A stretch of 64,000 nucleotides of DNA, taken from the NCBI GenBank assembly GCA_032622095.1, contig CP136065.1, forward strand, positions 148,615,577 through 148,679,576. The letters run 5' to 3'. A model generated the notes under the pieces. That model was not told where the DNA came from, did not search any database, and was given only the letters and a program-made list of their open reading frames with translations. Below are positions 23,980 through 34,994 of the stretch, piece by piece (within the stretch, counting starts at the first letter, position 1; each line of letters begins with the position of its first letter). The position numbers and the translations under genes were made by a program. The stretch is from Siphonodentalium dalli. Lineage: Eukaryota > Mollusca > Scaphopoda > Gadilida > Siphonodentaliidae.

Positions 23980-24649
23980 GAAACATACTCATGAGTTAGC
24001 AAAGAAACAAATTGCTGGAAATTCTTATCAGTCCATAAAATACATTCATAAATTTTATAATAATAATTCTAGAGACTATAAATTGGTATATAAAGTTACA
24101 CACAGATTTTGGTAAGAATTTCAAGCTACAAAAAGGCACCAAATCCTGCTCATGACTTTTATACACATGGCTTATAACATGCTCCATTGCCCTTCTCCAC
24201 CCACACTGTCCTTGTGCACCATCCCTACAGAGACTCTTATACTACAATGATGTATAACGGATACATATATGTATATGGGGAGATGTATAGCCGGTGCTTA
24301 TATCCATAGGGACGGCCAGAGGGGAAATGTGGGTGGGCATTTACTACCCGCCACATGACCTTTCCAACTGGTACATCAAACTTTCCAACTATTGGAAATT
24401 TCCAATCTGACACCCCACCCCCTAAAGTTTTAAATTTCAACTGATGGCCATTTCAGACCAAAAGTTTGATAAACAAAAGTAGAAAAATATACTGCTGCTC
24501 CCCTCTAGTTACTGGTTGGAAAATCAAACAATGAGAATAATTTCAACCTACATGTTGTGTAAAATTTCCAATTATGTTGTGTCCACAGTTATTGGACCCA
24601 ATGACTGAAAGAAAAACACAAAAGTTTATTTTATATCCTGACTTATTAA

Positions 24650-25031
24650 CCCTTTACCCAACAAACCGGCCAAATAAAGCTTCAACAGCCTAAAATATCT
24701 TCGGTCTGTCTCAATAGAACCATACAAATATGGATATCATTGGAACCGGCTCATTGACCACATTGTGATGGTTACAGTTATACCCTGTGCCAATGCATTC
24801 TCTTATATATGCGAGTCGACCATAGGTCGCCTCGCATATATAAGAGAATGCATTGGCCTAAAAAAAATCTTTTTTTAACACTTTTTACCATTTTTTCTTA
24901 CATTCTTTAACAATTTTATAATTTTTAATGTGTTAAGCCAATGCATTCTCTTATATATGCGAGGCGACCTATGGTCGACTCGCATATATAAGAGAATGCA
25001 TTGGCACAGGGCCCTTCTGTTGGGTAAAGGG
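24650..25031. mobile_element. piggyBac-like MITE with two nested palindromes, 382 bp
   Basis: TTAA at 24646-24649 and 25032-25035; TIR CCCTTTACCCAACA/TGTTGGGTAAAGGG. Inside are two 67-bp palindromes (24790-24856 and 24938-25004), each CCAATGCATTCTCTTATATA-GCGAG-centre-CTCGC-complement, and these also pair with each other. Nearly identical copies occur at 34295 and 58794. Confidence 0.88.
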
Positions 25032-25297
25032 TTAAAAGACGGGATATATAATAAACTTTTGGGTTTTTATTTTTTGGTCAATGGGTCCAACAAATTGTTT
25101 AGAAATTTCATGCCTGACACATTACTTGGAAGTTTTACACCACATATAAAACAATATGCTCTCACTGTTTGACTGTCCAACAAGTAATTAATAGAAATGC
25201 GTTGTTTTAGACCAACGGTAGAATATTTTTAATATATACATCGAATGTTCAAAGGGGAGAGGATACAGTTGGAAATTTCAAGGTGATCGAACACACC

Positions 25298-25320
25298 CAC
25301 CCCCCCCCCCCCCCCCCCCC
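25298..25320 (+). repeat. Poly-C tract
   Basis: More than 20 consecutive C residues just upstream of the BAIAP2-like promoter region. The tract is prone to slippage and able to form an i-motif, or a G-quadruplex on the other strand. Confidence 0.8.
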
Positions 25321-25327
25321 AACGGAG

Positions 25328-25735
25328 TAATCTCTAGTCGCGTTCCTTTGTGCCAACTCCCCCGTGACGTAATTGGTTACAAGCCCCTGTGTAGTTATTA
25401 TATTGATCTCTAATGAGTGTCACATTTGAATTCAGCCGCCCACTCCACACTATCGAAACTCTATATTGCGTCACGTTGGACGGTACATTCAAGCCACGCA
25501 ATACAACCAAAATAATTGCAGTGGCAAAGCACAAACTTCGTCTCTCATCAAGACCGATAACTCCTGAGGGTATTGTAAATTACGACAGGTGTTTTCACCT
25601 TTGACCCGTGACGTCGTTTCGATCCGAAATGTCAGGTGTGACAGAATGATGAGATCGTCTGCACTTCAGTAAGTGTGTTCGGTGGTTTATCGGCTGTGGT
25701 TTTTATGGTGGACTCTTACAATATTATACGGCAAA
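25328..25735 (+). promoter_or_regulatory. BAIAP2: Probable promoter and 5' UTR of the BAIAP2-like gene
   Basis: CpG density is visibly higher than in the surrounding AT-rich DNA. There are two CRE-type sites (GTGACGTAATTGG near 25,375 and CGTGACGTCG near 25,608). An in-frame TAA at 25670-25672 precedes the start codon with no ATG between, which fixes the start at 25736. TTCA|GTAAGT at 25669 could act as a donor for an untranslated first exon. Confidence 0.45.
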
Positions 25736-25783
25736 ATGAGCAGCACGGATGAAGCGCACAAATTAGTGGATACAATTTACAAG
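25736..25783 (+). CDS. BAIAP2: BAIAP2/IRSp53-like protein, exon 1 (start of IMD domain)
   Basis: ATG AGC ... AAG is followed by a GTGAGA donor in phase 0 and encodes MSSTDEAHKLVDTIYK. This lines up with the N-terminus of vertebrate BAIAP2 and BAIAP2L1 (MS..EE.+RL.E..Y+). In that family the IMD/I-BAR domain bundles actin and bends membranes outward to make filopodia, downstream of Rac and Cdc42. The start is supported by A at -3 (AAAATGA) and by an upstream in-frame stop at 25670. The assignment rests on the combined 71 residues of exons 1-3. A BAIAP2L-type paralogue cannot be excluded. Confidence 0.8.
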
Positions 25784-27829
25784 GTGAGAAAATATAACAT
25801 TGACTGAGCATTTAGAAAGTTTGAATGGTCACGATGAAAATGTGCGACGCAGGTGTGTCTTGCGTTTCATCGTAAAAGTATATGCAATGAGCTGACGATC
25901 TTGTATGGATATTGGAAAAGACAATTAGTCTCCATGATGACAAACTTCGTTTTCCATCCAAGAAAATCTTTGTTTATTAGGCAAACAGGTTTGTTTTTCA
26001 GTCGAATGCATTAAGTCTTAAGATACAATTCCACCTGTTGCAGTGGTTTTCTCTCGCCTTGTTTTATTAACCCCTTGATATCACAAATTATTGTGGATCT
26101 TTTAACATCTATTTTTTTTATTTGAAAAGTGTACATGCTAAGCTTGTAGGCCTATAGTGTATGTCATGAGAGGGTAAATATTTTATTCCCTGCCTAAACC
26201 TAAATGTAATTATAATTTATTATATGTCCATTTGCCTGGGGTGGTGGTGGTGGTAGGGGGTACCAACAATTCAATATTGGATGGGGTGTTCCCATTAATC
26301 CTGACTAAAATTTTCAATAGTTGGATATTTCATTTAAATCAAAACAACAGTAATTGGACTTAGACCATGTTCTAATAATTGGCCAGAAATGTTTAGTGTA
26401 CATGTATATATTACAGGTACATTTGCATAATGATAAATATGCGGAGACATGGCTAGAGGCTAGATGGTCTCATTTTGGGTGGGGGGGTTTAGTTGTCAAC
26501 TTAGAATATGCATGTACACATCCAACTAATTTGCAAGTTCAGGAAAATTACAGGTACCTTAAATATTTGTTAGAACAGCATTGTTATATTTCCCTAACAG
26601 GTTCTGTCAATGTTATACATGTTCATGCATAGTGCTGTATGGGTACCATAATTCTGCCTTTTTTCAGCAGTTATGCCATTACATTTGACAAAATAATTGC
26701 CCTTTTCTGAAGTTGCCCCCCGCCCTTTCCCCTCGCTTGCTTCGACACCCATGAAGATACTCATATATGAGTTAGTAAATTAGAGACTAATTTTCCAGGC
26801 TAATTTAGTCACATGTTATTCACAACCCATCAGTGAATATTGATTTTTGCAAACAAATTACACAATCTGCATGTGAACCCACTGATAGTTAAGGTTACAT
26901 TATTGTTATATTCTTTGCCTAACATCCAGATATGTGAACGGGTAATTAATCATTACTTTTCAAAGGGCACTGGTTTGGGGAGGGAAAATATATACCAAAA
27001 CAGCACTTTAATACTGAAATATGTCTATTAAGATAATGGTATGCCTATTTTGAATTCATGGGGGTGATCTTATTTGCCTCAGCCCTAAGTTTACCATAAC
27101 ATCATAGTGGCTGGAGGCACTTGCTATGTTTGATGTATTCATTGATTCATACGATTGTATATGAAGACATTATCATTTCTCATAAAATGGCCATAATTGT
27201 CACCCCCCTCTTTCTCCACACCCCTGTTCAGTGTTCCTAGATACTGTCTCATTGATCAAGGCATGCTATGTTGATTTACAGCTAAGGCATAATAAACTTA
27301 TCAAATCCAAGCAACTAATTGCTTGGCTGAGAGTTAACCTCAAATGTGTTATGGTAGGTTAATTGCTTTAGAAGATGAATTTAAAACTTGAGTATATAAC
27401 TAATGCATTAAATTACCTCTGTATTGCCTAGTCAAAATACACAAGTGTGGCAGTACTTGGGCCTGACTTAGCTACCAGTATGTCTGAGGTTTTGTGAGAA
27501 TGATTACCTGTTGGCAAAACTAGCACAAATCAATACAGCATGTAAAAACAATGGTTCACCCCAAACAATACATTTTCAATGATATGGAAGTTGTGTCAAT
27601 TTATTGCTATGAAACTACAATTGATGTCAGGCAAGGGCAAACTTAACCCCAGGGCAAACATTAGTCTTGCATAAACTAACATAAATTGGTGTTTTTACTA
27701 GATAATGGATGGCTTCATTATTGGCATGTACTGCCTGTGCAAATTGCATGTCAATCAAGTGATTTGATATCTAACCATGTGTAGCCAATTAGAGGGTACT
27801 GTTATATCTTTCTTTGATGCTCTTAAAGA

Positions 27830-28428
27830 TGCATATTATAAATCCAAAATAACACTCCCAAATTACTATTTCTTTGGCTTCTTTGGTTAACAAATATTTG
27901 ATTCGAGTCGAGGAACCCACCCATCAAAGCTCATAGTGATCAGATATCGATTTTTGAAATTTGTTATTTCTCGAGAGATGTACATGTACTTATTTGTGGC
28001 CTGGAAAAAATTTGCCAAGGCGATGGTCTCGGACAAAATTGCGGATGGTGATGGATAACTTTCAAATCAAGTGGTAATATGGCCAAATTTCCTGATAATT
28101 AAGTGATAATATGGCCATATTTCGTTGAACAACATGTTGATAAATAACATGTTTTGGGAAATTTTATACCATAGTTGACAGTGGTCGGCATTATTTTGTT
28201 GTAATTAATCGATTCTGATAACTAAAGTGTATTTTGCAGAACTGTTGTTGTACAGTAATGCCCTAAAGAATCGACGCAGAGCTTTCCGATGAATGGCAAC
28301 AAGCCATATTTCCGACTAAGTCCTGAAAAATTACCCATAATTCTGCTGTGGTTAAGGAGTCGATTATTTAGGGAATTACTGTACGGTAACTTGATGGTAT
28401 GCGGACCGTCTGATCAGATTGAGTACCT
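27830..28428. mobile_element. Decayed TTAA element of the 18712 family, with nested MITE
   Basis: AAATTACTATTTCTTTGGC, ATTTGATTCGAGTCGAGGAA and GATCAGATATCGATTTTTGA match 18712-18986. The right end CAGATTGAGTACCT is followed by TTAA (28429-28432). The left end is degraded. A mariner-like MITE (28253-28381) is inserted within it. Confidence 0.65.
28253..28381. mobile_element. Tc1/mariner-like foldback MITE, 129 bp, nested
   Basis: TA-flanked CAGTAATGCCCTAAAGAATC to TTAGGGAATTACTG, inserted after GAACTGTTGTTG. The related sequence at 61203-61214 (GAAATGTTGTTG) lacks it and gives an approximate empty site. Confidence 0.8.
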
Positions 28429-30002
28429 TTAAATTCTGACACTCCCTACATGTATTTTAGACTATTATAAACTCTTTCTATACTGAATGGATTCTCCCAC
28501 TCAGTTATAAGAGTATACATTGGATGATTGGAATGGTCCATTATTAATGTAGAGGGATGTTAAGGATATATTAGCAGACGACAGACTGACAGACAGGGAT
28601 ATGTTCAGATAATAAGTTCAACAAATGACCTATGGTCATTTATTGAATTTTTATTATATGAACATTTCCTAAGTTATCATAATTGGTTTGACACTTTCGG
28701 AATTTTTGCAAACAAAATTTTCCTCTGAGAATATTTTGAATTTAATAAGAAGGCTCCATGCTGAAACAAGCAAAAATATAAAGTTTCTGTATGATTTATA
28801 GTAATATAAAGTTGGTTTAATTTCACTGGTTGTATGATCAAGGAAAATTGGCTGTCAATAAACAAAATTCAAATGAGAATGAGAATCATAAATATATTGA
28901 TTTGTGAAAAACATCTCCATTCCATTACATCTTAAACCCAAATCAATGTGCACAATTATGGAGCAATTGTTGACAATCAACAATTTTTTTTTCTGGGATT
29001 GTGATGATAAATTGATATACTGCATCAAAAAATCCTGAATATATGCCAGTACATGCATTCAGACAAACTAGATCATATATTATTCTAAGTTGAATCTGAA
29101 ACACATGCATGAAACAATTAATTCATTGCTGAAAAATTACACAACAGAACAATTTATAATATGGTTCAGGATGCATAAAAGGGCCAGCATGCATGTAACT
29201 CCCTACTAAAATAGTTCATGAAGGCTATTGTTGTCCTACTAGTAGCTAACTTCGGACTTCCTGTTATTTTGAAGTGAAAAATTGCAAGGAATTCCACATA
29301 ACCATATAATGTTTCAGTTAATTACTAGTTTATGGATAGATTTGCTGAGAAAGTTTCTATGGGACAAGATAAAATATATATATGGCATGTCTCAATTTGT
29401 AGTATTTTTATGGGACATCAACACTAGTAAATGTGGTGCATCTATTGTATGCATGGGTTACATCAGGAAACATTATATCAAACAGTTAGCTAGGCAAAGC
29501 AGTGTACCAGGTAGTGGGACATACTGCTAGTCACATCTAAGGAAACATATAACAATTGAAAACAACAGCATTGGAAGTCAACTGTCTGATTTTTGTGTGG
29601 TGTATACATGTAGGTTTCATTAGCTAATTCACGTAGCTTTGATATTAGATCATACATTACCATGAAACTCTACTCCAGCTACGCCCGTATATATCATATT
29701 CCACTAGTATAAAAACTTGGAACTTTTTGTTGTTCTGACCATTCTGACAGGGAAATTTATAACATTGAACAAAGATGGCAGATATATATTTCTTTGTTAA
29801 TATTTGTTCCTTAATAATCTACTTCAGAGTAGGGGGTGGTCCCAACTCGAGATTGCGTGCTTTTTTGAGCCGATATCGCAATAAACATTAATTACCCGTG
29901 AGAAATTCCATGATAGCGAAATACTTACACAGTGCACTTAAATCTGACAATTTTGAGTAGAAACCTTCACCTACAGTGAACTACATTATTAGGGAACATG
30001 TA

Positions 30003-30164
30003 CAGTAATGACCTAAATTATCGACTCCTTAACCACAGCAGAATTATGGGTATTTTTCAGGATTTAGTCGGAAATATGGCAACAAACCATATTTCCGACT
30101 AAATCCTGAAAAATTACCCATAATTCTGCTGTGGTTAAGGAGTTGATTATTTAGGGCATTACTG
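30003..30164. mobile_element. Tc1/mariner-like foldback MITE, 162 bp
   Basis: TA-flanked; CAGTAATGACCTAAATTATC to TTTAGGGCATTACTG. The arms are nearly perfect around GGCAACAAACC. Confidence 0.85.
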
Positions 30165-30941
30165 TATTTATTTAATAGCTAAGAAATGTATTACCTGCAC
30201 TGCTTTTTTCAATGTTATAAACTTCCGGTCACAACATCAAAAAGTTCCCAGGTTTTGTACAGGTGGAATAAATGTATGATCTATATGGCATAGCTGGAGC
30301 AGAGATTCATGGCATGATAAACTTTGATATCTGCTCATGACAGTTTCCCTGATGGGAGGTTAATTTTGTAACAATTACAGAAAAGCACACCAGTGCACTC
30401 CAGTCTCAGTTAGGCACAACAAAATAGCCTCGTTTACGAACATTTTGGTTGCAAAAAAGTAGATGCTGGATGTGAAACAAATAAAAATATGTGTCACCAC
30501 ATTGACAATGGAACTGTCCATGAATTTCACCAGATTTTTTTAATACAGTAAATTTTACTCAAATCATGTTGTAAATTGAGGTGTTTCTTCCCATAAAACC
30601 AGATAAAACAATAAATAATAAAGATGTCTTAAAAAATTCTGGTGGTTTTCAACGACAAGCTGATGAAGATGTACACATATATATACAGAAAATAAAATGT
30701 GTGTGTTTCTGTATTAAAAGTTATGACAACAACCCAATGTCATGTTTATAAGAATATTTGAGACTGGTATTAATTTCTTTATATGAAAAACACACAATGT
30801 GGATTTCTGTATTAAGCATTATGACATCAACAACAGCTATTTATATAGTTCAGCTATGAATCGGACACTGGTTGATTGTTGCTTTTGATTGTATAATATT
30901 CCTCAGTTTCCTGTCAGAGCACCCTGTTTTTGCAGATCATA

Positions 30942-31316
30942 CCCCGCTGGACAAAACAAGTGTCCATTGGCACCACGGTGTATTTGCCGTTCGGCCACGG
31001 TGCTCAACTGCAGTTACAAACTCTGACACCGCAGCCGAACAGCAAGTACACTGCGACTAAACGGCAAGTTCACTGCGGCCGAAAGTCAACTACCCTCGCG
31101 ATCGAATGGCATGTACACCGTGGTTAGATTTCAGGTTTGTATTGTCTTTTTTCAGTTTGATGAAAGTACACAGTGGCAACTACACCATGCCGAATGGCAA
31201 TTACACCGCGGCCCAACTGTAGTTAGCCGGTGGAGCCACGGTGTAGTTGCATTTCGGCCACGGTGGCAACGTTAACCGCACCTCAGTTAAGTGGACACTT
31301 GTTTTGTCCAGCAGGG
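30942..31316. mobile_element. CpG-rich TA-flanked TIR element, 375 bp
   Basis: Ends CCCCGCTGGACAAAACAAGT and ACTTGTTTTGTCCAGCAGGG lie between TA dinucleotides (30940-30941, 31317-31318). The inside is built from many short variants of CACGGTG and CNCCGCGGCC alternating with CAACTGCAGTTAC-type blocks in both orientations. It stands out as GC- and CpG-rich in AT-rich DNA. No open frame of note. Confidence 0.75.
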
Positions 31317-31460
31317 TAGTTATATCTTATAGATGATCTCTGTTCTCTGATCATTGAATCGCCATTGGTTATAATTAAAATAACTTAATATACACTTATA
31401 CAGTAACAATCATACTCCTGGAGAATCATGCAAATATTAATCATTTTACACTGGTCCTAT

Positions 31461-31633
31461 CCTTAACCATAGGGAGCCTTGCATATATATAAGAGAATAC
31501 ATATACATTGGCCTAACAATATTTATCTTGGATCTTGTAAGCCAGTGCATTCTCTTATACTTTGTATATGCGAGGCTCCCTATGAGAGACTCACATATAT
31601 AAGAGAATGCACTGGCACAGGGTCTTTAATGTT
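31461..31633. mobile_element. Partial piggyBac-family palindrome block
   Basis: AGGGAGCCTTGCATATATATAAGAGAAT, TTGGCCTAACAATATTTA, AAGCCAGTGCATTCTCTTAT and CACTGGCACAGGGTCTTTAA blocks are shared with the copies at 19783 and 62077. The outer CCCTTT ends are not found. Confidence 0.6.
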
Positions 31634-31952
31634 ACACCAGTACATATTCCGTCATTGGACACTGGTCTACTGAATTCAGGATACTGGACATGTACATTGG
31701 CTGAATTTATCAACTTCAAGTAAGAAACAAGTTCATATGATTTGGTTTTCCGCCACCAAAGAAGTTTGGCAGGGGATATACCTGTAGAAATGGGTTCCGT
31801 CCATCCGTAGCAACTTTGGAGCTCAGTCATCAATGATATTTGGTACCGGTAGCACTGATGAACCACCATAGGGGAAGGGATATCCACAAGGAACTGGTTT
31901 CATCCATTCTTCTTGCAGAGTTATTGCCCTTAGAATGAAAATGCTAGTGTGG

Positions 31953-33150
31953 CAATCCTGAGTTTAGTGTGCCTGTCATTGCAGAATGAGGTCCCCAGAG
32001 GGTGAATTTATGACGCTATCCTGCATAGCGGGCTAGCATCACCAAATTCACCCTCTGGGGACCTCATTGTGCATGGCCTCATCTGCTATGGGAGATATAT
32101 ATATAGACTCGGAGATTGAAGTTCCTAAATGGTGAATATTGTGATGTACACCCATTGGGGAAACTCAATTATGCAAATGTGTTGTCTGCCAATTTGGGGA
32201 TATAAATAAACTAAATTAAAAAAGAAATAGAATCTATGTGAAGAAGTTTCTATAGAAATTAGATAATAAAGAAACTTTCGAGAGAATATGAGGTCTAAGC
32301 AGAATGAGGTCCCCAGAGTGTGAATTTGGTGATCAGGGTTCGCGCTGCCCATTGCCAATTTAGCAAATTGCTATTAAAAAAATGAAATGGCTCCAAAGAA
32401 ATCCCGATTGGCTACAAAAAGTGGCCCCTTGCTTTTTGGCATTTGGCAATTGGTACCCATCGGGCATATAATAAAGCTTGCAGTCAATCGGTCGGAAACA
32501 AAACACACATCGATATCCGGTAGCGACATAGCTAATTGGGTCCCAATTGAAAGGGTATACTAGATTCGCGGCTTATGTCAGATCGACTTATTTTATCGCT
32601 GTGGTGAAAGGGTTTCGAATTTCTACTCGACAATAACACTAAGTACGGCTATTGACTCTAATTTGACAAACATTAGCCAAACAAAGGGCTTCATGGAGTC
32701 TACATCGTTAGGAAGCTGTTCATTGATAGTAGGTGTTAGATAAATTATCATAAATATGTCCTTCGTAACTCAGCTTTCACAAACTGTGACATACAGCAAA
32801 TATGAATCGTAAGCGCAAGTTAGATTTCAGCAACAATGCATCAGACATGCAACATCCTTCTAAATGAAGAAAATTTCTGATTTCTGATTTCTTCGGACAT
32901 TCAGACATTACCGATAGTCCAAAAACAAATTCAAAAGTGGCACCAAAAAATATTGGTCGGAAAAAAGTGGCAACAGAAAGTATAAAGTGGCTATAAAAAT
33001 AATGCAATTGGCAACAGTGTTGGCACCTGGGAATTTTGGGCCAGCGCGAACCCTGTTGGTGATGCTAGCCTGCTATGCAGGATAGCTTCACTAAATTCAC
33101 CCTATGGGGACCTCATTCTGCAAATGACAGGCACACTAAACACAGGCTTG
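31953..33150 (-). mobile_element. Palindromic hAT-like MITE split by a second hAT element
   Basis: The outer ends CAATCCTGAGTTTAGTGTG and ACACTAAACACAGGCTTG, with a 6/8 matching duplication (TAGTGTGG/GTGTGTGG), mark a long-form copy. Its right hairpin is interrupted at GAATTTGGTGAT by the 722-bp element at 32334-33055. Without the insert and its duplicated 8 bp the copy is about 470 bp, in line with the family. Confidence 0.82.
32334..33055 (+). mobile_element. hAT-type non-autonomous element, 722 bp, nested, perfect 8-bp TSD
   Basis: TIRs CAGGGTTCGCGCTG and GCCAGCGCGAACCCTG. Perfect duplication TTGGTGAT at 32326-32333 and 33056-33063. Subterminal AAAAAGTGGC and AAGTGGCAACA repeats lie near both ends. 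On the + strand near 32,800 a short frame reads MNRKRKLDFSNNASDMQHPSK, like the basic N-terminus of some hAT-type transposases, then stops. That resemblance is weak. Confidence 0.88.
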
Positions 33151-33390
33151 GTGTGTGGCAACTTTGATTCTGTGTATCTCAGTCATCATAGGTCATGTTT
33201 GAATAATATTTAAAATATGCTCATGAGGCAGCATGAAGGGGACAATATCTATGTACATGTAACAGGTTTTGCCCATTCAGTTCTTCTGAATAATGTTGTG
33301 GCTCTTCAAGGCTAGAGCATAAAATAGTCCATCCCTAAACCTCTGTCATACCTCAATTGGATGCAAATGATCTTTGGTATATATATATAT

Positions 33391-34123
33391 ATACTAGAAG
33401 GTGACCCGACTTCGTCCGGGCTATTCAAAAACCAAATTTCAAGTCGATAGCTCCACCCGTTTCCGAGATCTGGTCTGCGCATGCGCGAAGCTGGCGTCAC
33501 ACGGGCTCGGCGACCCGATAAAATTCGTATCCGGGGCAAGATACATTCACATACCAAATTTCAAGTCGATAGCTCCACCTGTTTCCGAGATATATATATT
33601 GCCCAATGTCATTTGCGGATACCTCGGCCGGTGATGAGTTAACGCGACATCGGCCGGTTAAGAGTTAAACGCGATCACGTCACGATCTGTTGACGGCGTA
33701 ATATATTTACGGAATGTTTTTCGATGAGCGAAGCAAGGTCCTGCGTTCTTCTCGATAATTAAGGTAGAAACTTTAAACGTACACAGGCGTGTGATACATC
33801 ATTGGAAAGATGAAGCGCCACAGATTCTAACCGTGCAAATTATATGACTGGCAATTTATTATTCGCGCTATATCGAATCGATTTGTGAGCACCGAACTGA
33901 AATATATTAGCGCAAAACGGCGTAAAAACAGATTTGACCTCGGCACGTGAAAAGTTGATCTCGGATCTGAAAATTAATAGGCCCATGCCACCCCCTGGCC
34001 GAAAATACCCCCACATACCAAGTTTCATCGAAATCGGCTTGGCCGTTTTCGAGTCCATCGCGATCACACAGACAGACACACACACACACAAACAGATCTT
34101 CCAAAATATATAATAGATATTCG
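33391..34123 (+). repeat. Dispersed repeat: GTGACCCGACTTCGTCCGGG start, (CAGA)(CA)n end
   Basis: Starts CTAGAAGGTGACCCGACTTC next to a (TA)n run and ends in ACAGACAGACACACACACAC and AATATATAATAGAT. Two in-phase copies of CCAAATTTCAAGTCGATAGC lie at about 33,434 and 33,556. The overall plan resembles the element that starts at about 36,314 (CTAGCAGGGTTACCCGGCAT). Class not assigned. Confidence 0.5.
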
Positions 34124-34294
34124 TGAACCACAATGGGATGAAGAATATTCATATGCAACAGATGTTTTCAAGTTGTCCGAAGGCCGGACTAAGATAACTT
34201 ACAAATTAAGCCACCTAGAAAAAAAAATAAACCTCAGTCAAAAGCTAACCTTGTGAGGGATAATCTATAATTATGTGCACTAATTCTTATTTAA

Positions 34295-34699
34295 CCCTTT
34301 ACCCAACAAAACGGCCAAAAACGGCCAAATAAAGCTTCAACAGCCTAAAATATCTTTGGTCTGTCTCAATAACACCATACAAATATGGATATCATTGGAA
34401 CCGGTTCATTGACCACATTGTGATGGTTACAGTTATGCCCTGTGCCAATGCATTCTCTTATATATGCGAGTCGACCATAGGTCGCCTCGCATATATAAGA
34501 GAATGCATTGGCCTAAAACAAATTTTACTTACATTTTTTAACAATTTTTATAATGTTTTTCTACATTCTTTGACAATTTTATCATTTTAATATGTGTTAA
34601 GCCAATGCATTCTCTTATATATGCGAGGCGACCTATGGTAGGTCGACTCGCATATATAAGAGAATGCATTGTCACAGGGCCGTTCTGTTGGGTAAAGGG
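34295..34699. mobile_element. piggyBac-like MITE with two nested palindromes, 405 bp
   Basis: TTAA at 34291-34294 and 34700-34703; TIR CCCTTTACCCAACA. Same palindromes as 24650-25031. The right palindrome centre has an extra TAGG (CCTATGGTAGGTCGACTC) and the left end repeats AACGGCCAAAAACGGCC. Confidence 0.88.
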
Positions 34700-34801
34700 T
34701 TAACCTGGGTACTTGGGATCTCAAAATGTTGGTTTCATTACCCATGAGCTCCAAAATGATGATTATATATAGTTATGTGCGATTGTTTTACTCTTTTTCA
34801 G

Positions 34802-34877
34802 AATTTAACAGAAAATTTCAATCCATATATCAGACAACTAGTAGTATGTGCAAAGGCCTACCACAAGGCGATGTTGG
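34802..34877 (+). CDS. BAIAP2: BAIAP2/IRSp53-like protein, exon 2 (IMD helix 1)
   Basis: Acceptor CTCTTTTTCAG, donor TTGG|GTGAGT, 76 nt, phase 0 in and phase 1 out. It encodes NLTENFNPYIRQLVVCAKAY followed by HKAML. This matches the conserved first helix of the I-BAR domain, where family members have an M.QFNP.LR.+I..GK.YEKA pattern: NFNP, R and the K-Y spacing are kept. It follows exon 1 in frame. The phase-1 exit fits exon 3. Confidence 0.85.
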
Positions 34878-34994
34878 GTGAGTTTGAATACAGTAAATGT
34901 TAATGCTAGATTCTGAATTTATCAAAATGGATACAACATGACTCATGTAGTTCAAAAATCCAGTGACCAGCATACAGCTATACCTAAGTAATTG

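Larger units (their letters stand above)
25784..34801 (+). other. BAIAP2: Intron 1 of the BAIAP2-like gene (about 9.0 kb)
   Basis: GTGAGA donor and CTCTTTTTCAG acceptor. It holds two mariner-like MITEs, a decayed TTAA element, a CpG-rich TA-flanked element (30942-31316), a hAT MITE with a nested hAT insertion (31953-33150) and a piggyBac-like MITE (34295-34699). The span 26,000-27,800 shows nothing but AT-rich sequence and a short GTGGTGGTGG run. Confidence 0.7.

Noticed and set aside
33840-34158. - strand frames of 83-97 codons (…CVCVCV…)
   Set aside because: They translate the (CA)n microsatellite and adjacent dispersed repeat.
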